Of a stretch of 10,034 bases of DNA, positions 1 through 6,779 are shown piece by piece. The DNA comes from Archaeoglobaceae archaeon (GTDB taxonomy: Archaea; Halobacteriota; Archaeoglobi; Archaeoglobales; Archaeoglobaceae). The first letter of the stretch is position 1. Each line of letters starts with the position of its first letter. The translations under genes were made by a program, and so were the position numbers. The stretch lies in assembly GCA_025059545.1 (NCBI GenBank), contig JANXDJ010000050.1, positions 1 to 10,034 of the forward strand, given 5' to 3'. The notes under the pieces were generated by a model. The model was not told where the DNA came from and made no database searches. It saw only the letters and a program-made list of their open reading frames with translations.

Positions 1-246
1 CTCATTTTCCGCTCTTCCTGCGATAACAGTTCCTTCTACATGCCCTCCCGCGATGCAGATTATTTCGAGACCACTATTTTTTGCGTAGATCACCGGAGTT
101 AATCCAACGTATGCCAAGTCTATTCTATTTTCCTTGAAAGCCTTCACGATCTCTATTCCCGTGCTGAAGAGCTTCCATTCCGCTTTTACCTTCTCTCTTA
201 AGAGGTGCGATGTATGATATGCTGTAGAGAGATAACCGATGCGCAT
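1..246 (-). CDS. Substrate-binding-protein-like protein (NMT1/TauA type), partial at window edge
   Basis: The first 82 residues of a protein that continues beyond the left edge. It starts MRIGYLSTAYHTSHLL and goes directly into an alternating beta/alpha pattern, with 'DLAYVGLTPVIYAK' near residues 43-56 and 'ICIAGGHVEGTVIAG' near 63-77. This layout is typical of the N-terminal lobe of type-2 periplasmic-binding folds of the NitT/TauT/NMT1 kind. I see no signal peptide or lipobox, so this copy is probably cytoplasmic and either an enzyme or a binding protein without an export signal. The ATG lies one base after the TGA of the upstream radical SAM gene, so the two are probably co-translated; no good Shine-Dalgarno is visible. 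The fold family is inferred from pattern only. Substrate unknown. Alternatives include an ABC transporter component or a biosynthetic enzyme on the same fold (as MqnA, MqnD and THI5 are). Confidence 0.6.
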   Translation of the reverse strand, partial: MRIGYLSTAYHTSHLLREKVKAEWKLFSTGIEIVKAFKENRIDLAYVGLTPVIYAKNSGLEIICIAGGHVEGTVIAGRAENE

Positions 247-247
247 A

Positions 248-1366
248 TCAAATTAGTAGCTCCCTTATCGGAAAACAACTACCGCATTTTGCACAACCCG
301 CAGTTGTCTTAAGTGGATCCAACTTTTGCTCCTTTATTATTCTTAGCCACTCACTGTAAACCCTCTTTGCCTCCTCAGCGTTTGGAGGTAAATGGTTCTC
401 CAATTCAGAGCTAAATAGCGGTCTAAAGGCTCTTGGTAGCGGAATTGCTCCTGTTTCAGCGATAGCTTCGCACCCCTTTACAGTTTCCTCAGTAGGCTCA
501 AGACCTATTAGGATCCAAGAAGCAACCTGATTTTCTCCAAAGATCTCTATAGCCTCTTCCATAACCTTCAAATATCTGTCTCTCGAAAAAGACCGATCTT
601 TACCCGGAATGATCTTTCTCCTTGCAGTATCGCTGAAAACCTCGATGTTTATGTAGATCGAGTCGATCTCAGCGTTTTTTAATGTAATCAACCCCTCTTT
701 TCCAACAGGAGTTATTTCTATTCCTATTGGCAGATCGCTTACCGCTCTTATAGCTCTTGCAGTTTCTGCATAAAATTTCACAAGATCTGGTTCCTCGAGA
801 GTTCCAGAGTTTATGTTTATGTCTGTAGGCTCCACAAGTCCTTCTGACCCGTCAAAATCAATGAATTTTCTTATCTCAGCATTATTTTCGATCTCTTTTA
901 TAGCATTGGCAATATCCTCGGGTTTATGGGTTATTTTCTCTTTTCCTATGTCTATTATGCAGAATTTACAACCCATCCGATTAGATTTAAAGATGCAATT
1001 ATTTGTCAAAGCAAGAGCCAAGCTCGATTTTCCATGGAGTCTAACAATCTCTCCAGCTTTTGTAGCATGCCATTTAGGCTCAAAAACCGTTGCCCTAAGG
1101 ATCTTCTCCCCATTTTTAAGTATCCAACCTCTTCCATCAATTCTTCTGAACTCGAATGGAGATCTGTCGAGAAAAGGATGTAAAACTCCAATGTTTGCAA
1201 CGAACTCATCTTTTCCGCCAGGATTCACAATAAAGTTCCTACCACTTCCAGCTACTCCTGCTCTCGATTTTCCTTTGGTTGGATAAGCTTTTAAAGATAC
1301 CATTTCCTCACTAGTTCTAATCCCGTAGCATAGTAGCTCTGTTTTTAATTCCGCAATTCTGTTCAT
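248..1366 (-). CDS. Radical SAM protein with CX8CX2C motif and C-terminal Cys cluster
   Basis: A 372-residue protein. The probable SAM-cluster cysteines are C124, C133 and C136 ('TNNCIFKSNRMGCKFCIIDIG'), a CX8CX2C spacing instead of the usual CX3CX2C. The following residues fit a radical SAM TIM barrel: acidic/'DGSEG' around 170-176, 'DLPIGIEITP' 211-220, 'YINIEVFSD' 238-246, 'ASWILIGLEPT' 282-292. A second cysteine group, C358-X2-C361-X2-C364, sits eight residues from the C-terminus and may bind an auxiliary cluster or zinc. Expanded first spacings occur in the MSMEG_0568-type radical SAM family as I recall it, and this may be a distant relative; the reaction is unknown. The ATG at 1366 has no Shine-Dalgarno but lies a promoter-like distance from an AT-rich TTTTAAAA element, so the transcript may be leaderless. 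The next gene begins one base after its TGA stop. Confidence 0.8.
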   Translation of the reverse strand: MNRIAELKTELLCYGIRTSEEMVSLKAYPTKGKSRAGVAGSGRNFIVNPGGKDEFVANIGVLHPFLDRSPFEFRRIDGRGWILKNGEKILRATVFEPKWHATKAGEIVRLHGKSSLALALTNNCIFKSNRMGCKFCIIDIGKEKITHKPEDIANAIKEIENNAEIRKFIDFDGSEGLVEPTDININSGTLEEPDLVKFYAETARAIRAVSDLPIGIEITPVGKEGLITLKNAEIDSIYINIEVFSDTARRKIIPGKDRSFSRDRYLKVMEEAIEIFGENQVASWILIGLEPTEETVKGCEAIAETGAIPLPRAFRPLFSSELENHLPPNAEEAKRVYSEWLRIIKEQKLDPLKTTAGCAKCGSCFPIRELLI

Positions 1367-1447
1367 TTCAAAATCTAAAAAACTCTTGGATTTTAAAATT
1401 TTTTGAAATTTTTAACGAGTTGGGATCTTAAAGCATTATCAAGCTTT
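1367..1447 (-). promoter_or_regulatory. AT-rich intergenic region with possible TATA box for the radical SAM gene
   Basis: The gap between the hydrogenase maturation protease and the radical SAM gene. On the minus strand it has a TTTTAAAA element centred near 1394-1397, about 28 bases before the ATG at 1366. That spacing suits a TATA box driving a leaderless transcript. An AT-only inverted repeat (AAAATTT, 4-base loop, AAATTTT) lies at 1395-1412, and a 5-bp repeat AAAGC/GCTTT at 1430-1447. Neither is followed by a convincing T-run on the minus strand, so a terminator for the hydrogenase operon is possible but not shown. Base composition alone could produce these patterns. Confidence 0.35.
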
Positions 1448-1909
1448 TTATTGGATTAGAATTCCGGATTTGGAGATAATATGATATAATTTCTCTGTAA
1501 TCGAATCAACCTCCTCTTCAAGCTCTGGCGACATTTTATCCGACACTGTGAACGGATCCTTAACTCCAACGCCTATAACCACAAGTTTCTCTGGTGGAGA
1601 CAAATTTAAAGTTTTCATAAGCTCTATCGCTTCCGCAATTCCAGAATAGTGCGGAGATCTTGGAAAAAGTGTTTTTAGATTTTCCAGATTCTCGATCAAA
1701 ATCAATTCACCTACTTCCCCGAGAATGCTGTCGACGATGAAAACAAATTCATGTCCAGCGATGTGATCGATGAGAGTGTAGCCAGATCTTTCAAGGATTT
1801 TGACCTCAAATCCATCTGCTTCAAGTCTATCTTTCAATCTTTCGCCCAAAATTAAACCGATCCTGTCGTCTGAGTAAATCGGATTGCCTAAAAATAAAAT
1901 AAGAGGCAT
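1448..1909 (-). CDS. Hydrogenase maturation endopeptidase (peptidase M52 family)
   Basis: A 153-residue protein of the HycI/HybD/FrhD type, which removes the C-terminal tail of a [NiFe] hydrogenase large subunit after nickel insertion. The N-terminal 'LFLGNPIYSDDRIGL' matches the family GN-X4-D-[DE] signature. Expected nickel-sensing ligands are visible: D15 (equivalent to HybD Glu16), D60 in 'FIVDSI' and H87 in 'SPHYSG'. The usual DDG(V/I)G is DDRIG here, with Arg in place of Gly. Length is normal. It starts 11 bases after the stop of mvhA, whose product has the cleavable tail, so it is probably dedicated to that subunit. No Shine-Dalgarno precedes the ATG, unlike the rest of the operon. Cytoplasmic. 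Confidence 0.9.
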   Translation of the reverse strand: MPLILFLGNPIYSDDRIGLILGERLKDRLEADGFEVKILERSGYTLIDHIAGHEFVFIVDSILGEVGELILIENLENLKTLFPRSPHYSGIAEAIELMKTLNLSPPEKLVVIGVGVKDPFTVSDKMSPELEEEVDSITEKLYHIISKSGILIQ

Positions 1910-1920
1910 ATAATAAAAAG

Positions 1921-3375
1921 TTATCGAATAATCTTTAAAAGTTCTCCAGCAGCGTTGTAAATGTAGATCGGCACAGGCAAAGAGCCGGGCAAAGTATGGG
2001 TTCCGCAGGCGTTGCAGGGATCGTAAGCTCTAAAAGCCATTTCTACCATGTTCAGCAGTCCATCGTTCACGACGCCATTTTTGATCAAACTCCTCGCAGC
2101 CTTGTCTACAGACATCGAAATTCTGCCGATGTTGTGCTGAGTAGCTACAAGCAGATTTGCTCTCTTAACAACTCCTCTTTCGTCGGTCTCGTAGTGATGG
2201 ATCAGAGTCCCTCTTGGAGCTTCAACCACTCCAATGCCGACCTCTGGTTTTGCAGTGGGGACATTTCTTACATTCTGATCCAAAATGTCTGGATCGTTCG
2301 CAAGCTCCCTTATTTGCTCTGCAGCGTAGAGCATCTCAATCACTCTAGCCCAGTGCATAGCAAGTGTTTGATGAGCGGGCTTTCCAAGTTTGTCAAACAT
2401 CTCCTCGTAAGCTTCCTGAGCCAAAGGTGTTGCCATACCATCTGCTGCGTTTAACCTTGCAAGTGGAGCTACTGCATAAATTCCGCTCTGTTCACCATCT
2501 ATAAGCCCTTTCCAGCCAATCTTCTTCAAATACGGGAATGTCATGTAGCTCCAAGGTTCCACATGCTCCGCAATGTAATCTAAGTACTTGTGCACATCAA
2601 ATTTCGCATACTCCTTGCCATTCGGATCTACAACCCTTAGCATTCCGTCGTAGAAGTTCACCTTGTTCTTGCTGTCCACAAGTCCCATGTAGTAGGTTCG
2701 ATGCGTATAGGCATCGCTCGTGATCAAGTCTAAATATTTCTTGTTCTTTAGCACGATCTCTTTAAAGACGTTCAACGTGAATTGGGCAAATTCTACTCCC
2801 TGATTTCCAAGAACCCTAAGCTCCTTCACGATCTCTTCATTTAGAGGTTTTGAAATCCCTCCAGGAACTCCAAGGACTGGATGGATTGTCTTTCCGCCGA
2901 TCTTCTCCATCATCTGCCTTATGCTCTTTCTCATCCCTACTACTTTCAGTCCAACCTCTTGCCCTACTTTTTTAATCACACCAATAACATTCCTTTCTTC
3001 CTTGGGAGCATCTGGACCCACGATAAAGTCTGGACCGCCAAGGATGTAAACATGCAAAGCGTGGTCTTCAAGCATGAATAAGTTATAGAAAAGCTCTCTG
3101 ATCTTCTTCGCGGATTTTGGCGGATCAACTTTGTAAAGATCATCCAAAGCTTTCACAGATGCCATGTGATGCGCAGTCGGACACACTCCACAGATCCTTG
3201 AAGTGATCTGGGGCATGTCTTCAGCATGTCTGCCTTCTGCAAATTTCTCGAAGCCCCTAAGCTCAGGAACCTGGAAAAAGGCTCTAACACAGTTTCCTTT
3301 GTCGTCAAGGATTATGGCAATCTTTCCGTGCCCTTCAAGGCGAGTAATTGGATCTATAATGATTTCTTTGGTCAT
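1921..3375 (-). CDS. mvhA: F420-non-reducing [NiFe] hydrogenase large subunit MvhA
   Basis: A 484-residue catalytic subunit of a group 3c (Mvh/Vhu-type) hydrogenase. It splits H2 at a Ni-Fe centre and feeds electrons to MvhG. The N-terminal ligand motif is R60-I-C62-G-V-C65-P-T-A-H69 and the C-terminal motif is D452-P-C454-N-A-C457-G-T-H460, so all four Ni-binding cysteines are present and none is replaced by selenocysteine. A 24-residue tail follows H460 and is the expected substrate of the maturation protease encoded next. 'MTKEIIIDPITRLEGHGK' is the typical start of large subunits. The ATG overlaps the mvhG stop as ATGA and is preceded by GGAGGTGG. There is no export signal, so the enzyme is cytoplasmic. 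In methanogens this hydrogenase works with HdrABC; here it is linked to HdrA and Qmo-like subunits. Confidence 0.95.
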   Translation of the reverse strand: MTKEIIIDPITRLEGHGKIAIILDDKGNCVRAFFQVPELRGFEKFAEGRHAEDMPQITSRICGVCPTAHHMASVKALDDLYKVDPPKSAKKIRELFYNLFMLEDHALHVYILGGPDFIVGPDAPKEERNVIGVIKKVGQEVGLKVVGMRKSIRQMMEKIGGKTIHPVLGVPGGISKPLNEEIVKELRVLGNQGVEFAQFTLNVFKEIVLKNKKYLDLITSDAYTHRTYYMGLVDSKNKVNFYDGMLRVVDPNGKEYAKFDVHKYLDYIAEHVEPWSYMTFPYLKKIGWKGLIDGEQSGIYAVAPLARLNAADGMATPLAQEAYEEMFDKLGKPAHQTLAMHWARVIEMLYAAEQIRELANDPDILDQNVRNVPTAKPEVGIGVVEAPRGTLIHHYETDERGVVKRANLLVATQHNIGRISMSVDKAARSLIKNGVVNDGLLNMVEMAFRAYDPCNACGTHTLPGSLPVPIYIYNAAGELLKIIR

Positions 3376-4403
3376 ATCTCAACCACCTCCTTTATAAGCT
3401 TATATTTTTTCAATCCTGCCTTATTGCTTAGCTTTGCAGCTGGTAAAGAGTATCTGTAAATCGTTCCGATCCAATCTGGAATGCTTTCAAAGGCTTTCTT
3501 GATCTCCTTATCTTCCATCGGCGAGTAATCGAGAATACTTCCGAAGTAGGATATTGCCTTGCCTCCGTAATCCACGATGCCGTCGAGCAAGCCAAAACAG
3601 CCTGTGCAGGGCATGTTTGCTTTAATGCACAAAGCGGTGCACCCGCCTCTTGTCACTGGACCCATGCAAAGGAATCCTTGGGATAGTAAACATTTGTTTG
3701 GCTCAGGCTTTGCTTTGTCAGGTCTCTTGAACTCTTTAATGAGCAATTTTTCAGGCTTAGTTTCATTCAAAGAGCACTCATCGCACAGCGCTCTCTGTGA
3801 TGCTCCGACTACTGCTCCTTTTGGTGGTAGATTACCACTTAACAAAGCTTGAAGGGCGTTCCAAAACACATCCGGGGTCGGTGGACAGCCGGGGATGTAG
3901 TAGTCGACATCAACAACTTTTTCGAGTGGAAGTAAAGTTGGTAAAGGCTCTGGAAGTTCGAGCTCCGCTTTTATTTTAGCCTCTGGAATGTTTAAGATTG
4001 TCTTCTTTGTTGGCAAAACTTCTTTGGGATTTTCAATTGTGGGGACTTCTAAATACTTCCTTTCAATAACCTCATCGAGATTGTATAAATTCGCAAGCCC
4101 CGGAACTCCGCCCCAAGCTGAACATGCTCCATAAGCGATGACGATCTTCGACTTCCTCCTCAACAGCTTTACCATTTCCTCATGCTCCTTAAGCCTTACA
4201 CCACCGTTGATCAGCGCAACTGTGATTGAACCATCTGGAAGCTTCTCAACGTCTTCTCTCTTGAAATCCATTGCAACAGGGCAGAAAACTATGTCAACAG
4301 CTTCAAATACTTTTAAAAGTCTCTCTGCAAGATCAACAAACGATTCCTCACAACCTCCACAAGAAGCGCACCAATACCAGGCAACTTTTGGCTTCTCACT
4401 CAT
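3372..4403 (-). CDS. mvhG: F420-non-reducing hydrogenase small (iron-sulfur) subunit MvhG
   Basis: A 343-residue subunit that carries electrons from the NiFe site of MvhA towards MvhD through three iron-sulfur clusters. Probable proximal-cluster ligands are C15 and C18 ('SCGGCEES'), C94 ('YGACSAWGG') and C173 ('IPGCPP'); C12 is an additional nearby cysteine. A cysteine-rich C-terminal half (C207, C210, C238, C246, C255, C259, C266, C269) provides ligands for the medial and distal clusters. The protein begins MSEKPKVAWYW without a twin-arginine signal, so it is cytoplasmic. I chose the ATG at 4403 over a longer upstream start at 4481. It overlaps the mvhD stop as ATGA, is preceded by GAGGTGA, and homology begins right there, whereas the extension lies inside mvhD and looks random. 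Confidence 0.94.
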   Translation of the reverse strand: MSEKPKVAWYWCASCGGCEESFVDLAERLLKVFEAVDIVFCPVAMDFKREDVEKLPDGSITVALINGGVRLKEHEEMVKLLRRKSKIVIAYGACSAWGGVPGLANLYNLDEVIERKYLEVPTIENPKEVLPTKKTILNIPEAKIKAELELPEPLPTLLPLEKVVDVDYYIPGCPPTPDVFWNALQALLSGNLPPKGAVVGASQRALCDECSLNETKPEKLLIKEFKRPDKAKPEPNKCLLSQGFLCMGPVTRGGCTALCIKANMPCTGCFGLLDGIVDYGGKAISYFGSILDYSPMEDKEIKKAFESIPDWIGTIYRYSLPAAKLSNKAGLKKYKLIKEVVEI

Positions 4404-4837
4404 TCTCTCACCTCTAAATTGGGCTTCAGCGGTCCAAGTTTCTTCACCTGTGCAACCATCTCGTTCACAACCTGCACCCATCTACTCGCTTCCGCAGCAG
4501 AGATCCACTCAAGTCTAAAGCGTTCTTGCTCTATCCCCATAGCCTCGAGTAGCTTTCTGAACAGCTCGAATCTCCTGTAGGCTTTGTAATTTCCTTCAAT
4601 GTAGTGACAATCTGCAGGAGGATGACAACCAGCGACTATAACACCATCCGCTCCATCAGCAAAGGCTTGAAGAACGAACTGCGGATCTATTCTACCCGAG
4701 CACATTACTCGAATTATGCGAACATTTGGCGGATAGCTCATTCTGCTCGTTCCAGCTAAGTCAGTAGCTGCATAAGTGCACCAGTTGCATGCATAAACAA
4801 CTATTTTCGGCTCAAAATCGCTTTTTGGCTCAGCCAT
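4400..4837 (-). CDS. mvhD: MvhD-type [2Fe-2S] electron-transfer subunit between hydrogenase and HdrA
   Basis: A 145-residue protein (start at 4837) of the MvhD family, which carries a [2Fe-2S] cluster and passes electrons from MvhG to HdrA. Key cysteines are C17-X2-C20 ('YACNWC'), C46 ('VMCSGRID'), C71 and C77 ('AGCHPPADCHY'), all typical of the family. I chose the ATG at 4837 over an in-frame GTG at 4846 because GGAGGTG lies six bases upstream of that ATG and overlaps the GTG region. The gene overlaps the end of hdrA by 8 bases and its own stop overlaps the mvhG start, so translation is probably coupled. In QmoB this domain is fused to the C-terminus of an HdrA-like protein; here it is a separate gene directly after hdrA. 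Confidence 0.93.
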   Translation of the reverse strand: MAEPKSDFEPKIVVYACNWCTYAATDLAGTSRMSYPPNVRIIRVMCSGRIDPQFVLQAFADGADGVIVAGCHPPADCHYIEGNYKAYRRFELFRKLLEAMGIEQERFRLEWISAAEASRWVQVVNEMVAQVKKLGPLKPNLEVRE

Positions 4838-6779
4838 GCGTTTCACCTCCGAAAACCGCTCTCGTTTGAGCTAACAACTGAACGTCTTTGAAGCCAAGGT
4901 GTTGCATCGCACCACTTGGACATGCAGCATTGCAAGTTCCGCAACCCATGCAAAGAGCTTTCTCAACATAAGCAATTCTATCTCCGTTGATAGTCTTGAT
5001 CGAGATCGCTGAATACGGGCAAACACCTACACAAATTGCACAACCACTGCACTTCTCTTCATTTACTTGGGCGATCATCGGTTCTATCGTTATTTTACCC
5101 TTCGAAAGCAAAGACATCGCCTTCGCAGCAGCAGCTGAACCCATTCTAATGCTCTCGAGAATATTCTTTGGTCCTGTGATGCATCCAGCGAGGAATAACC
5201 CTTTAGTTGGTGCCTCAACCGGAGCAAGCTTTAAATGCGCCTCTCTAACGAAACCTTCTCCGCCACAGCTCACTCTTGTAACTGCAATTAATTCTTCAAT
5301 GTCTCTTGGCGGTAGCATTCCGATTGAAAGCACGATCGCATCGACAGGAATTCTAATGTTCTCCTGGATTGTATATTCAAAAACATCTATGAATAAGCCC
5401 TCTGGAGTTACGGAAACTTTTGGAATCTTGTCCTCGAACTTTATGAAATTCACGAGTTTTCTTCCAGCTTCTTCGTAAAGCGTTTCATCGCTTCCATAGG
5501 TCATTATGTCCTTGTAGAGGATGTAAACGTTTGTATCTGGATACTTCTCCTTGATCTTGATTGCGCTGTTAATAGCAGTAGTGCAACACATTCTCGAGCA
5601 GTATTCCTTTGCTCCCGGAGTTGTATTTCTTGAGCCAACACACTGAATGAATGCTATGTTCTTTGGAATCTTTCCTCCAATTATCAGCTCCCCCTTCGTT
5701 GGGCTGTCGGGGTCGAGTAGTCTTTCGAGCTGGAAGAGTGTTATGATATTCGGATGCAAGCCGTAGCCATATTCGCCCTTGAAAGGTCTATAAGGATCGT
5801 ATCCAGTAGCTACGATTAAGCTACCAACTTTTAATTCGATAATCTTTGGCCCCTCTTTCAGATTGATCGCCCCAAATCTGCAAACCTTCTCGCATTCCCC
5901 ACATTTCACGCAAACTCTATAGTCGATCGCATAGTATGGTGGATAAGCATTGGCAAATGGCAGAAAGATCGCCTTTCTTTTATTCAAGCCGAAGTTGTAT
6001 TCGTTCGAAACTTCGATCGGGCAAACTTCTTCACATTCTCCGCATAGAGTGCACTTTTCATTCACAAACCTCGGATTTAGCCGAACTTTGGCAACGTAGT
6101 TCCCTGTGAAGCCACTTAGCTGAATAAGCTCAGCATTCGTGAAAACACATACTCGAGGACAGTCCTTGATTTTATCGAACATCTTACTGACTATTTCCGC
6201 CCCTTTTGTTTTTGGATCCACATAACCTATTAACGCAGCTTTGCCACCAATAGTCGGACTTTTCTCGATCAGATAAACGTTGAAGCCGTAGTTTGCAAGC
6301 TCAAGCGCAGATCTCATCCCTGCGACTCCGCCGCCTAAAACGAGAGCACTAGTTTCTGCCTTTACTTCAAGCTCTTCTAATGGCTCTAAATTTCTCGCTT
6401 TGGCTACCGCCATCCTTACGATCTCTTTAGCCTTCTCAGTCGCTTTTTCTTTATCACCATGCACCCAAGAACAGTGCTCTCTGATGTTCGCCATCTCAAG
6501 CAAGTACTTATTCAAACCCGCTTCACCGACTGCGGTTCTAAAGGTTACCTCATGGAGGGAAGGTGAGCATGCAGCGACGACCACCCTGTCCAAATTATTA
6601 GCCTTTATATCTTCCTTTATGAGATCCTGTCCAGGCTCAGAGCACATGAAAACGTAATCCTTAGCTACCACAACGTTTGGAAGTGTTTTTGCGAACTCAG
6701 CAACCTTCTTAACATCGACCGTGCCAGCAATGTTGAAGCCACAATGGCAAACATAAACACCTATTCTTGGTTCGCTCAT
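4830..6779 (-). CDS. hdrA: HdrA-type FAD and multi-iron-sulfur protein (full length)
   Basis: A 649-residue protein with the full domain plan of methanogen HdrA. The N-terminal cysteine domain has C11, C13 ('VCHCGFNIAG'), C46, C71 and C103. The FAD-binding domain starts with GGGVAG at 149-154. A ferredoxin insert has C243-X2-C246-X2-C249-X3-C253 and C290-X2-C293-X2-C296-X3-C300. The C-terminal two-cluster ferredoxin domain has C577/580/583/587 and C610/613/616/620. The 'EYCSRMCC' segment at 392-399 is also typical. In Mvh-Hdr complexes HdrA receives electrons from MvhD and holds the bifurcating FAD. Here the loop that reads 'DIRAFGKGF' in the neighbouring short HdrA-like protein is 'DIMTYGSDETLYEEA' (424-438), without the FGKG lysine. 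Its role may therefore be relay, or QmoB-like. The ATG overlaps the previous stop (ATGA) after GGAGGTGG. Confidence 0.92.
   Translation of the reverse strand: MSEPRIGVYVCHCGFNIAGTVDVKKVAEFAKTLPNVVVAKDYVFMCSEPGQDLIKEDIKANNLDRVVVAACSPSLHEVTFRTAVGEAGLNKYLLEMANIREHCSWVHGDKEKATEKAKEIVRMAVAKARNLEPLEELEVKAETSALVLGGGVAGMRSALELANYGFNVYLIEKSPTIGGKAALIGYVDPKTKGAEIVSKMFDKIKDCPRVCVFTNAELIQLSGFTGNYVAKVRLNPRFVNEKCTLCGECEEVCPIEVSNEYNFGLNKRKAIFLPFANAYPPYYAIDYRVCVKCGECEKVCRFGAINLKEGPKIIELKVGSLIVATGYDPYRPFKGEYGYGLHPNIITLFQLERLLDPDSPTKGELIIGGKIPKNIAFIQCVGSRNTTPGAKEYCSRMCCTTAINSAIKIKEKYPDTNVYILYKDIMTYGSDETLYEEAGRKLVNFIKFEDKIPKVSVTPEGLFIDVFEYTIQENIRIPVDAIVLSIGMLPPRDIEELIAVTRVSCGGEGFVREAHLKLAPVEAPTKGLFLAGCITGPKNILESIRMGSAAAAKAMSLLSKGKITIEPMIAQVNEEKCSGCAICVGVCPYSAISIKTINGDRIAYVEKALCMGCGTCNAACPSGAMQHLGFKDVQLLAQTRAVFGGETHG

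Noticed and set aside
248..1366. Radical SAM gene as MqnC, MqnE or biotin synthase
   Set aside because: Those families use CX3CX2C; this protein has CX8CX2C and a C-terminal cysteine group.
1395..1447. Intrinsic terminator after the hydrogenase operon
   Set aside because: The inverted repeats are short and AT-only and are not followed by a clear T-run on the minus strand.
4403..4481. Upstream ATG at 4481 for mvhG, with a 26-residue cysteine-containing N-terminal extension
   Set aside because: The extension lies wholly inside mvhD, is not a twin-arginine signal, and the ATG at 4403 has a good Shine-Dalgarno and the family N-terminus.
4837..4846. GTG start at 4846 for mvhD
   Set aside because: It falls in the GGAGGTG site that serves the ATG at 4837.
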